The translations under genes and the position numbers were made by a program. DNA of 64,000 bases, from contig NZ_VXJV01000008.1 in the NCBI RefSeq assembly GCF_008692785.1, positions 124,001 through 188,000 of the forward strand, given 5' to 3'. Shown here one piece after another: positions 63,859 to 64,000 of the stretch (the first letter of the stretch is position 1; each line of letters opens with the position of its first letter). Origin of the DNA: Salmonella enterica subsp. diarizonae. Lineage in GTDB: Bacteria > Pseudomonadota > Gammaproteobacteria > Enterobacterales > Enterobacteriaceae. Below the pieces are notes generated by a model. The model did no database searches. It was not told the DNA's origin and worked only from the letters and a program-made list of their open reading frames with translations.

Positions 63859-64000
63859 CTAACGAGGCTTATATTCCGCCGTACCAGCTTTGCAATCAAC
63901 GATGACCTGATAATGAATGTCGGCACTTTTACCGCGAACGGTGAGTGGAACAGTCCATTTATCATTTTGACCGACAACGTCCTGCACATTAACCCACGCG
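63859..64000 (-). CDS. yebF: C-terminal part of YebF, exported protein (cut by window end)
   Basis: The last 47 codons read [19 protein letters not shown] ... [17 protein letters not shown] and stop at 63859. This is the C-terminus of YebF, a small protein that in E. coli is secreted to the medium through the outer membrane porins. One of its two disulfide cysteines (VDCKAG) is visible. Its place next to yebE is conserved. Confidence 0.9.
   Translation of the reverse strand, partial: AWVNVQDVVGQNDKWTVPLTVRGKSADIHYQVIVDCKAGTAEYKPR

Overview
The window is chromosomal DNA from a Salmonella. The backbone follows the E. coli/Salmonella order yoaD-yoaE-manXYZ-yobD-mntP-rlmA ... cspC-yobF-yebO-mgrB-yobH-kdgR-yebQ ... 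htpX-prc-proQ-yebRST-rsmF-yebVW-pphA ... sdsR-yebY-yebZ-yobA-holE-yobB-exoX-ptrB-yebE-yebF. Salmonella-specific content is the second FtsI-like penicillin-binding protein (PBP3SAL), the effector sopE2 and a typhoid-toxin locus. SopE2, CdtB, PltA and PltB are clearly related to the versions I remember from Typhimurium and Typhi but have many substitutions. I therefore suspect a divergent lineage (S. bongori, a non-I subspecies or a clade-B serovar), which I cannot resolve from sequence alone.

Three blocks interrupt the backbone. (1) 14.3-22.7 kb, between yebQ and htpX: transposase debris followed by an AT-rich 2484-codon gene for a giant multidomain protein. It has a Stv-like domain with an HG...SC pattern, a poly-Ser/Pro linker, an OTU-like Cys motif and a charged coiled-coil tail. 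(2) 34.2-47.0 kb, after pphA: a small exported peptide, sopE2, three unassigned AT-rich genes (one a possible effector with two internal repeats), an orphan CZB zinc-binding protein and a complete six-gene std-type fimbrial operon with its own two regulators. A triplet of GATC sites lies in the std upstream region and a G10 tract lies inside the tip-adhesin gene. (3) 47.3-57.1 kb: a decayed lambdoid prophage carrying a typhoid-toxin-like islet (cdtB, a DUF1353 gene, a ttsA-like muramidase, pltA and two tandem pltB homologues). It also holds a holin, a truncated lysozyme fused to another broken gene, a lipoprotein, a MITE-like element, an XRE regulator and an integrase stump. Related 24-bp direct repeats (21/24 identical) lie at 47300 and 57089. 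The second is the terminator of the sRNA gene sdsR, which suggests the prophage integrated there.

Functional links: manXYZ imports hexoses. mntP is a Mn2+ exporter behind a yybP-ykoY riboswitch and a Fur-box-like site. mgrB gives feedback on PhoQ and has a PhoP-box-like promoter. letA/letB form a lipid-transport system. yebY/yebZ/yobA resemble a copper-handling set. In the toxin islet CdtB is the DNase subunit, PltA the ADP-ribosyltransferase, the PltB copies the candidate glycan-binding pentamers, and the TtsA-like muramidase the likely release factor.

All coordinates come from reading the sequence. Family assignments rest on remembered family motifs; no database search was run.
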